From positions 6,585,481-6,649,480 of the forward strand of contig CP043547.1 in NCBI GenBank assembly GCA_009664345.1: a stretch of DNA of 64,000 nt, written 5' to 3'. The position numbers and the translations under genes are program-made. The notes beneath the pieces were generated by a model, which was given only the letters and a program-made list of their open reading frames with translations, made no database searches and was not told the origin of the DNA. Below, piece by piece: positions 1-9,483 of the stretch (within the stretch, counting starts at the first letter, position 1; every line of letters starts with the position of its first letter). The stretch is from Planctomycetales bacterium 10988 (lineage in GTDB: Bacteria; Planctomycetota; Planctomycetia; Pirellulales; Pb10988).

Positions 1-733
1 CGTCTTCAATCCCTTCGAGCGAGAGGTCCAAACCTAACGCATCGTCGTCCCCACCACTACCCTCTTCAGTGAGTTCCATCGCTTTATCATACGCTTCGTC
101 GAACTCATCAGTGGTTTCATCTTTGGAGGAGGTTTTGGCCAGGCCTTTAAGATCGAAGTCGGTCAGCGAGATCGTCATATCCGATTCACCATGATCCGAT
201 TGATTGAGGTCCCCAAAACCACCGGTTTCAGAGGACTCTTGCATTTCAAGATCATCGAAGTTAATCGAGAGTTCTCGGTCTTCATACGATTCGATGCGAT
301 CAATGTTGAGCGAATCGTCCTCTTCTTCGCTCATTTCCGGCAGGTCGAATTCGGCGATTTCTTCATCGAGCAATCCGGCAGCCGAGAGGGTTTCTTCCGC
401 ACCCAAGACATTACTATTGCCGATACCGCTGCCATGGAGGTCCAAATCGACTTCTCCAGCACCGATTTGACTATCTTCCATCACGCTGGGACCAAAGGAA
501 TCGTCGAGGTTCAAACTGGAACCTTCCATCATGGATTCTAAATCAACGACATCATCCGTCGAGGGTTGTCCCTTGATTCGTGCTTCCAGCTTATCGACCG
601 AGGCTGCGTCGAACTGGGGATTGTCGCCTTCTTCCACCGGCGAAATCATGCCATCGCTAATGGCTTTTCGCAGGCGTGCCTCCGAAATTCCCAACCGTTT
701 CGCAGATTCTGATAGGCTTAAATAATCAGCCAT
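1..733 (-). CDS. Acidic protein with N-terminal MerR/excisionase-like HTH, partial (runs off left edge)
   Basis: The gene starts at an ATG at 733 (minus strand) and stays open for 244 codons to the left edge, so its C-terminus is missing. A GGAGAG ribosome site lies a few bases upstream of the ATG. The first 50-55 residues (start MADYLSLSESAKRLGIS) read like a MerR/excisionase-type winged helix: a 'sese-A-kr-LGIse-rlRkai-dG-i-p' helix-turn-helix followed by a basic segment. The rest is strongly acidic and low in complexity, rich in Asp, Glu and Ser, with recurring short Leu/Asp stretches such as DLDLHG and LGLDLSLEG. A DNA- or protein-binding head on a long acidic tail is inferred. I do not recognise a specific family and cannot give a function. 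The 449 bases upstream (734-1182) hold no gene. Confidence 0.8.
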   Translation of the reverse strand, partial: MADYLSLSESAKRLGISEARLRKAISDGMISPVEEGDNPQFDAASVDKLEARIKGQPSTDDVVDLESMMEGSSLNLDDSFGPSVMEDSQIGAGEVDLDLHGSGIGNSNVLGAEETLSAAGLLDEEIAEFDLPEMSEEEDDSLNIDRIESYEDRELSINFDDLEMQESSETGGFGDLNQSDHGESDMTISLTDFDLKGLAKTSSKDETTDEFDEAYDKAMELTEEGSGGDDDALGLDLSLEGIED

Positions 734-1182
734 GGTTGTCTCTCCGCATTTGCGTATTCGTTTGTCACGATCGCCTCAGAAGTCAGATTCCACGACGGGG
801 CGATGGAATTCAGCAGATCGTCGAATCCGGGCAGTTACTCAGTATTTCACGTGCTGGGAGCCGGGCTCTTCGATTCGCTCTGTCTTATCAAAAGTAAAAC
901 GGAGCTCTGAAACAGCTTGTACACACTATATTGTTATATACGTCACAAAAACTGCTTTTCGCAGGAAGATAATCTGCAAAAACTTGCCTAGGGCCGAAAA
1001 TCGAGCAAATTCAGAAGGTCTTCCCTCTCTTACTCATCGGAACTTTCAAGGGAAGGAATGATAGATTGTCGGCCACTCGGTGGCTTCCTGAATGTTTAAG
1101 ACCCTTATGATCGCTACAAACTGTGCAAGTTGCCGGTATTTCGTATGCGGGCTTCTTTTCCTTGTCCACAATTCACTTGCGG
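734..1182. other. Intergenic, 449 bases, no gene seen
   Basis: This stretch lies between two minus-strand genes and should contain the promoter of the acidic HTH gene (start at 733). Short open frames here lack ribosome sites and protein-like composition. No tRNA, clear terminator or repeat was seen. Confidence 0.5.
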
Positions 1183-1530
1183 TCAGTTGCTCTGGAGCAT
1201 CTGCTGAATATCAAACGGCTGAGGATCGTTGGTATTAAAACTTTGCATCTCTAGATCCCAGTTTATCTTACGGACGCTCTTGAGTGCAACTTTTCCTGTA
1301 GAAAGTTCGATTTGATACACCGCCATCGTTTTCTGCTCAGTGTCGACCAGAACAACCTGCTGTTTTCCTTCGACTAAAACGCTATGGCTATGCAAGTGGG
1401 GACCAGTCTCTGAACCGAATGTCCCGGCGGTTTTCGGAGTTGGGACTTGGGAAAAGGCCGGAAGCCCACAAATACCAAAGAGTGTGACAGCGACACCCAA
1501 CATGACGCCTAAGAGAATTCCCTTCCACAT
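1183..1530 (-). CDS. Small secreted hypothetical protein, 115 aa
   Basis: The ATG at 1530 is preceded by GGAG about 8 bases upstream. Residues 1-28 form a signal peptide or anchor (MWKGILLGVMLGVAVTLFG, then cleavage-like AFS). The mature part contains a His-rich turn (GPHLHSHS) followed by a beta-rich segment, QQVVLVDTEQKTMAVYQIEL, that looks like one blade of a beta-propeller or a dehydrogenase-like repeat: a stored value, 'VDT...', then 'AVYQIELSTGK'. Similar small proteins are known to me from planctomycete genomes as uncharacterised exported proteins, but I know no tested function. Nothing in the neighbourhood gives a job: it is transcribed away from the sigma-54 activator that follows. 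Confidence 0.75.
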   Translation of the reverse strand: MWKGILLGVMLGVAVTLFGICGLPAFSQVPTPKTAGTFGSETGPHLHSHSVLVEGKQQVVLVDTEQKTMAVYQIELSTGKVALKSVRKINWDLEMQSFNTNDPQPFDIQQMLQSN

Positions 1531-2147
1531 GGTTTATCTCCATTCTTCTCGATAAGAAAAAAAGTGGAATCAATCAAAAGTCCCAAGAAGTAGGGGCAAA
1601 TCATCCACCGAATTATGAAGAATGGCAAAATAGCAATTTGGGACAATCTGAGCAATCGCAACTCAGAACAGTGCCAAAAAAGGAGGGGAGCCGAAGAGAA
1701 AGGCACTTGAAAAGAAAAATGAGTCTCAGAAGACAGTGTCCAAGTGGACGGTACATGGAAATCATTCAGGGCGAGTGAAATGATTTCTATCAGGAAGGAA
1801 GGGGGTAGTTGGTCCTTGTTACCTGCCTTCTGAGACGCTGTGGGTAGTTCGTTGTGTCGTTTATCCTTCAAACGACGACAATTTCATTATGCAGATGATA
1901 GGCCAAATAATCAGAATCATAACATTTTCTGTCAGCGAATCTTCGTTAATTCAATTTTTATTAACTTAAATCATTTAATATTAGACATTTAAGTAAAATA
2001 TTTTTGAGTTTAATTTTTGGAGTAAAAATGGATTGAAGTTTGAGAGTTTCAAGGAATAATGGAAATAGCGCCGAATGTCGATTTTTCGGCGCTTGAAAAA
2101 TTTCCAAGTAGAAAGGATAAGCGCTTTGTTTTCGGCGCTTTTGGCCA
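1531..2147. other. Divergent intergenic region, 617 bases, A+T-rich with inverted repeats
   Basis: The region separates the divergent small secreted protein and sigma-54 activator genes and must hold both promoters. Bases 1880-2030 are markedly A+T-rich. A perfect 7-bp inverted repeat, GTCGTTT (1856-1862) and AAACGAC (1870-1876), lies 270 bases before the activator gene. The repeats at 2067-2140 are listed separately. No gene is supported. Confidence 0.5.
2067..2140. promoter_or_regulatory. Inverted and direct repeats just upstream of the sigma-54 activator
   Basis: A perfect 9-bp inverted repeat, AGCGCCGAA (2067-2075) and TTCGGCGCT (2085-2093), has a 9-base loop. TTTTCGGCGCTT (2083-2094) recurs exactly at 2129-2140, ending 7 bases before the ATG at 2148, and the palindrome AAGCGCTT lies between them (2119-2126). 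The repeated half-site suggests an operator or an RNA hairpin in the leader of the activator gene. Function is inferred. Confidence 0.45.
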
Positions 2148-5100
2148 ATGAAATCCTGGCTTCGAAACCTCTTATTTTTGATTGGTGTTGCGACGGTTCT
2201 CTATTCGATAGCCGTTTTCTTCCATATTACTTTTTCCTATGACTTACGGATCTATGCCGCCTTGGGGGACTCTGCTCCTGTTGGAAATCCCATGGGGGTT
2301 CGGATTGATGCCGAGGAATTGGATTCCGAAGATCAGGCTTCTTGGCGTGGGAAAGTTCGCCCTCAGTCTGGTGACTTGTTGATCGAATTGGCGGGGCGTC
2401 CAGTTCCTACTTTTGAACACTTTGCCAGAGAACATGCGAAATTAAAACGGGCTTCGTTTCCGGAAGGGACGCGAGTTCTCTCCGATGGGGCGGACCCCAC
2501 CGAGCAAACCGACCAAGCCCCGCTCTATTTAATCGGCCAAGGAACTCAGCAAGAGCGATGGGTTCGTATCAAGTTTCTTCAAGCGAACGAAGTCGGCGAG
2601 AAAGACCCTGACTTTCAAATCGCTTGGATCAAGCTGCGTCCTTTCCCCGCCCGGCTGGTCCTTATTTCCTTGGCCTGGTTTTTATTGAAGATGATCATTT
2701 TCGTCTTAGGGGCATTTGTGCTTTGGAGACGACCTACGGATGGTTCGGCACGCATCTTCTTTTTGCATTGCAGTGTGACCGTGGTTGCCTACATGGGGTG
2801 TTTCCATTGGATCAATCTGGCAGGCAATCCTTTTCTATTTTATCCCTTTGTGATCTGCGCGATGCTCGTTCCGCCGCTGACGAGTTATCTTTATTTGCGA
2901 TTCCCTAGTCCGCATGCCTTGGTGGAACGCTGGCCCATTTTGACCCCCCTTTTGCTTTTTTCGATTCCGACGGTTTGGATTGTCAGTGTTCTTTCGCAAC
3001 TCGTTTGGTTGAATCGGCTCATGACCACGGATGCCGATCCCGCCTTCGTTTCAGAGACTCTGGCCACAGCGGCATGGCTCGGATATACCTATCTCCCGAT
3101 GGCGACTTTTTTGTTTGGCACGGGCCTACTGGTTCTCATCCATCGTTATTTTACCGCGACCGTTCCTTCCGAACGCAATCAAGTGGCGTGGATTCTAGTC
3201 GCGGGCATCTTGGCGTTGTTTCCATTAGGCATGGTCCTCTACATCGCCTATGCTCGACCGATTGAATTCCGTCTTGGATGGTATACGCAACCGATGATGT
3301 TCGTTGCGAGCATTCTTTTTTCTTCGGCGTATGCGGTCAGTATCACCAAATACAAACTGATGCGAGCGGGACGGTTGCTGAATCGGGGCTTTCTTTACTT
3401 CTCCGTCAGTTTCTTGGCGATGGCGTTATTCTGCTTGCAATTAGCGCTTTTTACCTTGTGGACCGGAACGGAGAACTTCGAATGGATCAATGTGTTGCTC
3501 GTTGGGTTGACCTCCATGTTCCTGTTGGTTTTGCTTGGCTTTTGGGGGGATCGCTTTCAAAAGCGTTCGGAATTGCGGTTTTATCGCGAAAAATATCAAC
3601 TCGATCGGGCGATGCGGAAACTCAGTCGTGCGGTTGATCGTTTGGTGGAGCCTTCCCAACTTTTGGATCAGATGTTGCATTCTGCCCGAGATGCCGTTTC
3701 GGCCAAAGGGGGATTGGTCTACTTTCGAGATGAAGAGGAGGCCATTTATCTTTGTGTTGCCAGAGTCGGAGAAGTCCACGGCCCCGATCAACTTTCGACG
3801 GAAGCCCCATTGATCGAACAACTCAACGAAAGTTCGCTCTTGGATTTTTCTCGCTCCGAGACGAATCTTAGTCCGACACGGTTGCCCTCCTTGCGAGTGC
3901 TGGAGTGGGGGCAAATCGCCCTGGCTCTGGAAGTTCAAGAGAGTTTGCAAGGCATCGTGATTCTGGGAGAGAAAGAAGACGAACTCGGTGAGTACACCAC
4001 AGAAGACCATAACTTCTTGATTGCATTGATTCGAACGACTTGCCTGGCATTGCAAGGGGCTCAAGGACATCGGACGATTGCCGGTTTGCGGGAGGACCTC
4101 CAGCAAAAAGTGGAAGAGATTGCCGAACAGCGACAGCAAATTCTCTTTTTGCAAGGGGAACTTTCGGGGCGGATGATCGAAGGCGAGAATGCCCCGGAGG
4201 AGTTGCTTTCTCAGGAGAAAGATTTCAAAGGCACCCCGCTTCGGCATGAACTCCGTGGCTCCAGCCCGGCCGTTCGGCGTTTGTTGAACGATATTTCTAA
4301 AGTCGCCCAGAGCCAAACGTCGGTGCTCATTCGCGGGGAAAGCGGGACCGGGAAGGAGCTAGTGGCCAAGGCCATCCATCAAAATAGTGCCCGGGCGGAA
4401 GGCCCCTTTGTTCCGGTGCATTGTGCGGCCCTCAGTGCGGGGTTGCTTGAAAGTGAACTGTTCGGACATGTGAAGGGTGCCTTTACCGGAGCGGATCAAG
4501 AGAAGATCGGCCGCTTTGAATTGGCTGACTGCGGGACGCTTTTCCTTGATGAAATTGGGGATATCGACGCTGCCACGCAAGTCAAGCTTCTCCGCGTTCT
4601 ACAAGAACAGTCATTTGAAAAAGTCGGTGGTACGAAGTCCATCCGGGTCGATGTGCGTCTTCTCGCGGCGACGCATCGCAATTTGGAACAGCTTATCCGT
4701 GAAGGAAAGTTTCGCGAGGACCTTTTCTATCGACTCAACGTGATCAGCCTCTGGACGCCACCATTGCGAGAACGGGGCGATGATATCGTGGAATTGGCTT
4801 TGCATTTCTTGCGGCTTTATTCTTCGAGAACCGGCAAGCATATCAGCCGGATTTCGCCACCTGCTTTGGAAGCTTGTTTGCAATATGCTTGGCCGGGTAA
4901 CGTGCGACAGTTGGAAAACGCCATCGAACGGGCGGTTGTATTGGCCGAAGGGGAATCACTTTCCCTCGAGGATTTTCCGCCTGAGATCTTGCGACCTTCG
5001 CAGCCGTTAACCCCGGCAGGAACCTCGCCTCCTGCCGCCGTTCGATCCGTTCAGAATCAGCATCCGGCAGTGACCTCATCAGCAGCGAATCTGACCAATC

Positions 5101-5237
5101 AAATCGAAGCGGTGGAAAAACAACAACTGATGGACGCCCTCTCAAGTTGTCAGGGAAATAAATCGAAAACCGCCCGAATGCTGGGCATTCCCCGCAGCAC
5201 CTTATTTAGTAAACTCAAGAAACACGGCATCGCCTAA
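2148..5237 (+). CDS. Membrane-bound sigma-54-dependent transcriptional activator (PDZ-like, multi-TM, GAF, AAA+, Fis HTH)
   Basis: A 1029-residue protein. Residues 7-27 are a membrane anchor. Residues 75-86 ([12 protein letters not shown]) resemble the core of a PDZ domain. About 170-470 carry seven or eight hydrophobic segments. About 490-625 resemble a GAF sensor, followed by a short coiled coil. Residues 700-935 are a sigma-54 AAA+ domain with Walker A GESGTGKE (730-737), GAFTGA (777-782), the sigma-54 contact loop, and Walker B LFLDEIGD. The C-terminus (about 990-1029) is a Fis-type helix-turn-helix. The protein therefore should bind DNA, contact sigma-54 RNA polymerase and open promoters in response to a membrane or extracytoplasmic signal. 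Most family members are soluble, with a receiver, GAF or PAS input; the long membrane input is unusual. The ATG at 2148 has no good ribosome site but gives a proper membrane anchor. Targets are unknown; no clear sigma-54 promoter was found beside it. Confidence 0.93.
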   Translation: MKSWLRNLLFLIGVATVLYSIAVFFHITFSYDLRIYAALGDSAPVGNPMGVRIDAEELDSEDQASWRGKVRPQSGDLLIELAGRPVPTFEHFAREHAKLKRASFPEGTRVLSDGADPTEQTDQAPLYLIGQGTQQERWVRIKFLQANEVGEKDPDFQIAWIKLRPFPARLVLISLAWFLLKMIIFVLGAFVLWRRPTDGSARIFFLHCSVTVVAYMGCFHWINLAGNPFLFYPFVICAMLVPPLTSYLYLRFPSPHALVERWPILTPLLLFSIPTVWIVSVLSQLVWLNRLMTTDADPAFVSETLATAAWLGYTYLPMATFLFGTGLLVLIHRYFTATVPSERNQVAWILVAGILALFPLGMVLYIAYARPIEFRLGWYTQPMMFVASILFSSAYAVSITKYKLMRAGRLLNRGFLYFSVSFLAMALFCLQLALFTLWTGTENFEWINVLLVGLTSMFLLVLLGFWGDRFQKRSELRFYREKYQLDRAMRKLSRAVDRLVEPSQLLDQMLHSARDAVSAKGGLVYFRDEEEAIYLCVARVGEVHGPDQLSTEAPLIEQLNESSLLDFSRSETNLSPTRLPSLRVLEWGQIALALEVQESLQGIVILGEKEDELGEYTTEDHNFLIALIRTTCLALQGAQGHRTIAGLREDLQQKVEEIAEQRQQILFLQGELSGRMIEGENAPEELLSQEKDFKGTPLRHELRGSSPAVRRLLNDISKVAQSQTSVLIRGESGTGKELVAKAIHQNSARAEGPFVPVHCAALSAGLLESELFGHVKGAFTGADQEKIGRFELADCGTLFLDEIGDIDAATQVKLLRVLQEQSFEKVGGTKSIRVDVRLLAATHRNLEQLIREGKFREDLFYRLNVISLWTPPLRERGDDIVELALHFLRLYSSRTGKHISRISPPALEACLQYAWPGNVRQLENAIERAVVLAEGESLSLEDFPPEILRPSQPLTPAGTSPPAAVRSVQNQHPAVTSSAANLTNQIEAVEKQQLMDALSSCQGNKSKTARMLGIPRSTLFSKLKKHGIA

Positions 5238-5337
5238 CCGGCGAGTCGAACCTTTTCCCGCAAAGGAAGCTCTTAAGGATAGCCGCTCTCCTTTCCACTC
5301 CTCCTCCTCTCATTCCCATCTATTAAAAGGATATCTC

Positions 5338-6030
5338 ATGGATGTTTCGCTTGCAGGACCTCGGCCCCAGGCGGTGGTTTTCGATCTTGATGGATTAATG
5401 GTTAATACCGAAGAACTCCACCCTTTGGTAGCAGAAGAGATTTTGCGTGAACGCGGAAAGACCCTCAACCGCACGATTTTAGAGAATATGATTGGTCGGC
5501 CACCGCAAGTCGCTTTGCAGCTCTTCATCGATGGCCATGAACTGACCGCTACGATTGAGGAATTGATCTCGGAAACCGATCGCCTCTTTGTTCATTATCT
5601 CGATACGCAGCTCGCACCGATGCCGGGGCTGCTTCAATTGCTTGATCATTTGGAAGCTGCCGGTCTCCCGAAAGCAGTTTGCACGAGCAGCCGCCGCTCG
5701 TTCATTCAGGATGTTTTAGGGGAAAGGCTGGGGATTCTCGAACGATTTTCCTTTGTGCTGTCCGCGGAAGATGTTGTCCAGGGCAAACCAGATCCAGAAA
5801 TTTATTTGACTGCCGCAAATCGATTTGATGTTTTACCGGAGCAAATGGTTGTGTTCGAGGATAGCCATCATGGTTTTACCGCGGCCCACCGCGCGGGGGC
5901 CGTGGCCATTGCCGTGCCGGGAGACCATAGCCGCCATCATCAGTTCGAAGGTGCCCGGTTCGTCGCGAACACCTTGGCCGACCCCCGCATCTATCAAATC
6001 TTAGGGTTCACCACGTCATCGGGCGAGTGA
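5338..6030 (+). CDS. HAD-superfamily hydrolase, beta-phosphoglucomutase-like
   Basis: A 230-residue protein with the HAD motifs. Motif I is VVFDLDGLM, with nucleophile Asp16 and acid/base Asp18. Motif II is CTSSRRS, with the Thr/Ser pair. The motif III Lys lies in VVQGKPDPEIY, and motif IV is VVFEDSHHG. The helical cap inserted after motif I fits subclass IA, which includes phosphoglycolate phosphatases, beta-phosphoglucomutases and sugar-phosphate phosphatases. The substrate cannot be told from sequence. The start at 5338 follows AAAGGAT at good spacing. The next gene on the same strand is an aldose-1-epimerase-like protein 148 bases on, which makes a sugar-phosphate substrate plausible, but that is inference. 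Confidence 0.9.
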   Translation: MDVSLAGPRPQAVVFDLDGLMVNTEELHPLVAEEILRERGKTLNRTILENMIGRPPQVALQLFIDGHELTATIEELISETDRLFVHYLDTQLAPMPGLLQLLDHLEAAGLPKAVCTSSRRSFIQDVLGERLGILERFSFVLSAEDVVQGKPDPEIYLTAANRFDVLPEQMVVFEDSHHGFTAAHRAGAVAIAVPGDHSRHHQFEGARFVANTLADPRIYQILGFTTSSGE

Positions 6031-6178
6031 TTCAGACCTTCTTCAAGGAAGGGGAGTTCCTTGCGAGGGGACTGTTCGAACTGCCAAAACTTTCCTATCA
6101 TCGGCCAATGGTCGGCGTTTCGCGAATGCTGACCCTTCAGGCAGAAAGTCGAAAGATACCACACTAGGAGTTTTGGAT

Positions 6179-7135
6179 ATGAGTCTCGAAATCATCACCC
6201 TCTCGGACCCTTCCGGGAAAGCCACCGCCAAGGTTCTTCCTGGCTTCGGTTTTAATTGTTATTCGTTCCAGGTCGATCTGGATGGGTATTCGCAAGAATT
6301 GCTCTGGTCGGGCCCTGAGTTCGAAACCGGGAACGCCTCGGCTTCGCATAGTGGAATCCCCATCTTGTTCCCCTTCCCAGGGCGATTGGGCGGGACGAGT
6401 ATGGAGTTCAGCGGGAAGAAATATTCCCTCTCGATGGCTCCGACTGATCCATTAGGGAATGCCATTCACGGCTATGCCCTTGACCGTGCTTGGGAGGTCG
6501 TTGACCAGAGTGCCCATCATGTCGTCGGACAGTTCAAGGCATCCAGCCAAGAGCCGCAACTCCGTGACCAATGGCCGACCGATTACCTTTTGCAAGTGAC
6601 GTACACCCTCAAAGACAATACCTTGCATGGCGAGTATCAGATCAGCAACCCAAGTGAATCGACGTTGCCTTTCGGGCTTGGTTTGCATCCTTACTTCCGC
6701 GTGCCGCTCGGTCCCAAGGGAGAAGCAGATGCTTGCACGGTCATGGTTCCGACCGCGGCGATGTTCGAACTGCTCGACATGCTTCCTTCTGGGGAAATCA
6801 TTCCCGTCTCAGGCAAGACGGCCTTGAATGCGTCGCTGCCCTTCGGAGAAATTGAACTGGACGATGTCTTCACGCAATTGGTTTTCGATGAGAAAGGAGA
6901 GTGCGAGGCAAAGATCGTTGACGATGCCTCGGGGCGGACACTTTCGCTGACCTTCTCCAAAGAGTTCCCCGAATGCGTTGTCTATACGCCTCCACATCGC
7001 GAAGCCATCTGCTTGGAACCGTATTCTTGCCCACCGGATGCTTACAAACTGGAAGAGAAGGGACTCACGACCGGCTTGCAACGACTTGCTCCAGGACAAG
7101 AGTTCGTTGGCACAATGGCACTGACGTTGAAATAG
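6179..7135 (+). CDS. Aldose 1-epimerase family protein
   Basis: A 318-residue cytoplasmic protein of the galactose mutarotase-like fold, which interconverts alpha and beta anomers of free or phosphorylated sugars. Visible family features are GIPILFPFPGRLGG near residue 60, NAIHGYALDRAWEV with the first catalytic His near 100, GLGLHPYF with the second His near 175, ELDDVFTQL, and a C-terminal LEPYSCPPDAYKL in which the Glu is the probable catalytic base. The ATG at 6179 is chosen over the in-frame TTG at 6173 because AGGAG (6166-6170) is at ideal spacing from it. The sequence resembles the broad aldose-epimerase group rather than classical GalM, so the sugar is not assigned. A strong terminator hairpin follows at 7196-7232. 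Confidence 0.92.
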   Translation: MSLEIITLSDPSGKATAKVLPGFGFNCYSFQVDLDGYSQELLWSGPEFETGNASASHSGIPILFPFPGRLGGTSMEFSGKKYSLSMAPTDPLGNAIHGYALDRAWEVVDQSAHHVVGQFKASSQEPQLRDQWPTDYLLQVTYTLKDNTLHGEYQISNPSESTLPFGLGLHPYFRVPLGPKGEADACTVMVPTAAMFELLDMLPSGEIIPVSGKTALNASLPFGEIELDDVFTQLVFDEKGECEAKIVDDASGRTLSLTFSKEFPECVVYTPPHREAICLEPYSCPPDAYKLEEKGLTTGLQRLAPGQEFVGTMALTLK

Positions 7136-7195
7136 GACATTCAAAAACTGGAATTTGGATTGAATTCGAAAAGCACTTTTTGCTTTAAGTATTAA

Positions 7196-7232
7196 AAACA
7201 GGGGATTGGTCTTTTCGGCCAATCCCCTGTTT
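7196..7232. terminator. Bidirectional rho-independent terminator
   Basis: AAACAGGGGATTGG (7196-7209) and its perfect complement (7219-7232) form a 14-bp stem with a 9-base loop, lying between the convergent epimerase and DUF1570 genes. A T-run follows on the minus strand and a weaker one on the plus strand. Confidence 0.85.
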
Positions 7233-7254
7233 CTGTATTGGTAGGGAGGTCTCT

Positions 7255-8718
7255 TTAGTGCAAGACACGGCGGTTATCGCCAGCCATCCAGCGAGCGCCG
7301 TAACGTTCAGCGAGGGCCTTCGTTTCGAATTCGATAATGCGAAAGCTCGCGGACTTCAACTGTTCAGAAGTCAGGTCGGCGATATGTTCCGCTTTCCACT
7401 CGGCAATGCTATCTCTCGAAAGCGTGATCCCGGCGAATCGCCGCTGCCGCTTTCCTTCAATATATTGGAGGAGCAATAAGTAATGCGTTTCGTCCTGGGC
7501 AGGGTCACGATACCGGAGCGAACGGAGATGTTCCACCATGCCCATGTGCAATTGGGTCAGCGAGGTATCGATGTTCTCTCCGAAGAGTTCGACATCGTTT
7601 TCAATGTCTTCGGCTTGCAGTTCCAAAGCCCCGCGTTCGAAAGGCTGGCGTTTGGAAATCTCTTTGACGTATTCCCAAAATGCATCAGGGTGGGCGTCAG
7701 CCAAATAATGGACCAACCCCCAAGAGAGGGCATACCCGGTCGAGTCAATGGCCGGTCGCGTGAGAATCTCCGGAATTAAATTATTGGCAGAGGCCACCTG
7801 CGAATGGACCAACCCGGCAAGCTGCGACATGCGGAAATCATTGACTTGCCCGACCCCTTTCCAAATCACATCCCGACCCTTCGTCGTTGGGGCAAAGTAC
7901 TCCGGCAGGCCTTCGCTCAGCCACATCGGCCACCGCGACATTCGGCGTTGAATCCCTAAGTTATGAAGGGTCTGATGGACCCCTTCGTGGGCGACAGTGC
8001 TCAAGACTTGGTCATACGCGAAGATGGGGGCGTCATCGCTGATATTCGATTTCTCAAACAGCACCACATGATTGGTAATCGTATTGTAATAGGCACCGAT
8101 GCCGTCGGGAGAACCGGAGAACTCTTGAAATTCCTTCTGTGTAGGGAAGATCAACACTACGAGCGGGAAGGGGTCCGGCTTGAGTTGAAATCCCTTACGA
8201 ACCAGGTGTTCGCTGACGCCCATGTGAATGGTTTCGAGAATCTTTGCCACCTTCGCGACAAAATTACCGGAGCAATGATAGAGAAAGAGATGATTCTTCG
8301 ATTGGGCAAACTTCCAACGCTTGAAGCGATCATATTGTTGAAGTTCGTCTAAAATCTCTCGGCGAGAAGCGGGGCGAAAAGGAGTGCTTGTCAGTCGCAC
8401 GTCTTTGGGATCGACGACCGAGAGTTCCCCGGTCGGCAAGAGAACGACCAGTCTTTCACCGATCAGAGCATAGCTTTTGGCGATCACGCGATCCCCCCAC
8501 TCATTGCGAACTTCCACGGAATGCCCAGGGCTTTGGGTAACCGTACCAGAGCCGAAATCAACATGGTTCAGCTTCGCTTCCGGCGAGGGGTCTTTGATTT
8601 CGAATTGGGCAAAGACCGCGTCGCACGAGGCCAAGGCTGCCAAAAAACAACAACTAAACAGAAAGGTTTTCGAAAATAAGTAAAAGGTAGCCTGCGAAAA
8701 AGTCGAAATCTTTCGCAT
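7255..8718 (-). CDS. Secreted DUF1570-type protein with a zinc-protease-like HExxH site
   Basis: The ATG at 8718 begins a 487-residue protein with a good signal peptide (hydrophobic 17-36, cleavage after VFA). It carries HEGVH at 244-248, an HExxH zinc site, followed about 20 residues later by WLSEGLPEYF, where a Glu would be the third ligand; this is the gluzincin arrangement. The region around it matches what I know as DUF1570, common in planctomycetes and untested biochemically. Residues 40-120 form an SHD1-like or beta-rich N-terminal part ending in 'V..SV.DPKDVRL'. An alternative in-frame ATG at 8805 has a better ribosome site (AAGGA, spacing 9) but would place 29 polar residues in front of the signal peptide. 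An exported peptidase acting on cell-surface or external protein is inferred. Confidence 0.88.
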   Translation of the reverse strand: MRKISTFSQATFYLFSKTFLFSCCFLAALASCDAVFAQFEIKDPSPEAKLNHVDFGSGTVTQSPGHSVEVRNEWGDRVIAKSYALIGERLVVLLPTGELSVVDPKDVRLTSTPFRPASRREILDELQQYDRFKRWKFAQSKNHLFLYHCSGNFVAKVAKILETIHMGVSEHLVRKGFQLKPDPFPLVVLIFPTQKEFQEFSGSPDGIGAYYNTITNHVVLFEKSNISDDAPIFAYDQVLSTVAHEGVHQTLHNLGIQRRMSRWPMWLSEGLPEYFAPTTKGRDVIWKGVGQVNDFRMSQLAGLVHSQVASANNLIPEILTRPAIDSTGYALSWGLVHYLADAHPDAFWEYVKEISKRQPFERGALELQAEDIENDVELFGENIDTSLTQLHMGMVEHLRSLRYRDPAQDETHYLLLLQYIEGKRQRRFAGITLSRDSIAEWKAEHIADLTSEQLKSASFRIIEFETKALAERYGARWMAGDNRRVLH

Positions 8719-8805
8719 TGTCAGTCCATGAACGGCATTCGATTGGCGGCAGGCTTGTCGCGAAAGCAGCTTCGGTGTTTTCGCCCATCGGCCAGAATCG
8801 CTCAT

Positions 8806-9483
8806 AAGTGCTCATCCTTAGTCAAGGTGGAGAAATTGAAAAGCATGGATCAGACGATTAATTCGAAGGCGTAGAATCTGGGATTGCTGAGAAGATTCTC
8901 TAGCGGCGGAACTCTACGAAACCTCTGGAACCAATTGAAAAAGTACTTTTGTGGAATGGTTCGAAGGAGCAATGCAACGGAACCATCCGTCCCTAGGGAA
9001 TAGAAGAGAAAGAATACAAGGGACCAAGAACTTCTAACTCACCTTAAAATGTCACCTCTGACACTGTCAAGGGATCAAGTACGTTTCTCGAAGAAATAAT
9101 TACATCATCTAGCTTGTATGGCCATGTGTTCGGGAGGATTGGAATTCTCTACCGCCGAGCAATCACCAAGTGCGGTAACACGGAAACTCGCTCTGAAGCG
9201 GCGAAAAGCCCTTGTTTGACAAGCTTTTGCTGGTTTTTTTGAAATCAAAACAATGAGGATTCAAGCAGGACGTTCTTCCCTGAAATCAGCAAAGGCGGGC
9301 CATCAGGCTGGTAAAAACAGCGTTTTTTAGGGCTTTGAGGGGAAAAAAGCCAAAAATTCTCGGGAAAATAGCTTTTTTTTCGGTTTTCTTATTGGAATTT
9401 TTGACTCGGTAAGTTTAAATCACCCCTTAGAAACCTTACTTTTTTCTCGATAAACTTCGTTCTCGCTCAAAAAGGAACCCTGC
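8806..9483. other. Divergent intergenic region, about 680 bases
   Basis: This region lies between the divergent DUF1570 and HU genes and carries both promoters. The 200 bases before HU are very A+T-rich with long A and T runs, as expected for a strongly expressed gene. A 6-bp stem GGCTTT/AAAGCC lies at 9331-9351, and a TTGACT hexamer at 9401-9406 could be a -35 element, though no matching -10 is clear. No coding sequence is supported. Confidence 0.45.

Noticed and set aside
3441..4316. Long minus-strand open frame (291 codons) opposite the sigma-54 activator
   Set aside because: It is fully antisense to a well-supported gene, and its translation has no domain-like composition.
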